Origin: Enterobacteriaceae bacterium 89
GTDB lineage: Bacteria > Pseudomonadota > Gammaproteobacteria > Enterobacterales > Enterobacteriaceae
Reading direction: 5' to 3'
DNA length: 64,000 nucleotides
Assembly: GCA_014156375.1 (NCBI GenBank)
Contig: RQJH01000001.1
Span: 649,562 to 713,561, forward strand
A program made the position numbers and the translations under genes. The notes under the pieces were generated by a model, which had not been told where the DNA came from, did not search any database, and saw only the letters and a list, made by a program, of their open reading frames with translations. Positions 63,795 to 64,000 of this stretch are shown piece after piece; the stretch's first letter is position 1; every line of letters begins with the position of its first letter.

Positions 63795-64000
63795 GCAACT
63801 CTGCAATGCCACCGCGGTCAGCGGCGATGAACAGGAAGTTCGCGATATTCTTATCAATACGCTGGAAGGCTGCGCGGATGAGATTAGCTTCGACGGACTG
63901 GGCAGTTTTGTGGCCCGCAAGGGAAACCGGGGGCCAAAAGTGGCGATCGTCGGCCATATGGACGAAGTCGGTTTTATGCTCAGCCACATTACCGACGACG
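63775..64000 (+). CDS. frvX: M42-family aminopeptidase FrvX (partial)
   Basis: The first 75 residues are visible before the right edge and are nearly identical to E. coli FrvX (start NNELLKQLCNATAVSGDEQE). The metal-binding GHMDEVGFM motif of M42 metallopeptidases is present near residue 60. The gene overlaps frvB and is cut off by the window; E. coli FrvX has about 356 residues. In E. coli frvR follows. Confidence 0.93.
   Translation, partial: MNNELLKQLCNATAVSGDEQEVRDILINTLEGCADEISFDGLGSFVARKGNRGPKVAIVGHMDEVGFMLSHITDD

Overview
The window is a stretch of enterobacterial chromosome, probably Enterobacter or a close relative such as Lelliottia or Leclercia. Gene content, gene lengths and most of the gene order follow the E. 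coli 88-90 minute region in reverse. Protein sequences are close to, but clearly not, E. coli. Intergenic GAGAGGG-type palindromic repeats recur in eight places. No transposase, integrase, tRNA or CRISPR array is visible, and no core gene looks broken.

Layout. Positions 1-205 hold the P1 and P2 promoters of an rRNA operon that runs off the left edge. Next come murI-btuB with a cobalamin riboswitch, trmA, yijD-fabR, sthA, oxyR with the divergent sRNA OxyS, argCBH/argE with ARG boxes, ppc, katG, metF, metBL/metJ with MetJ operators, rpmE, priA, cytR, ftsN, hslVU (sigma-32 promoter and leader hairpin), menA and rraA. From 32 to 39 kb lie a DUF1993 gene, pfkA, fieF, cpxP with the 3'-derived sRNA CpxQ, cpxRA, yiiM and sodA. 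The block of about a dozen genes (zapB to sbp, including tpiA) that E. coli carries between rraA and pfkA is absent here.

From 39.5 to 52.6 kb is an enlarged L-rhamnose locus. It has the symporter RhaT, regulators RhaR and RhaS, and rhaBAD, followed by a complete sugar ABC importer, an iron-dependent alcohol dehydrogenase (probable lactaldehyde reductase) and the mutarotase rhaM. This gives two uptake routes and a built-in outlet for lactaldehyde, with three palindromic repeats inserted between genes of the operon.

From 52.6 to 61.4 kb is accessory DNA between rhaM and the frv genes, which are close neighbours in E. coli. It holds a ParDE-type toxin-antitoxin pair, a carbohydrate porin with an N-terminal coiled coil, an XRE-cupin regulator divergent from azlCD, and a seven-gene operon: divergent phosphofructokinase, UlaB/UlaA-type PTS IIB and IIC, class II aldolase, a small coiled-coil protein, PTS IIA and a P-loop kinase-like protein. 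By inference this operon imports a ketohexose as its phosphate, phosphorylates it again and cleaves it to trioses. It is divergent from frvA-frvB-frvX, whose last gene is cut by the right edge. The shared control region contains a perfect CRP-type site centred exactly within a 10-bp inverted repeat. This operon and its control region are the best candidates for undescribed biology in the window.
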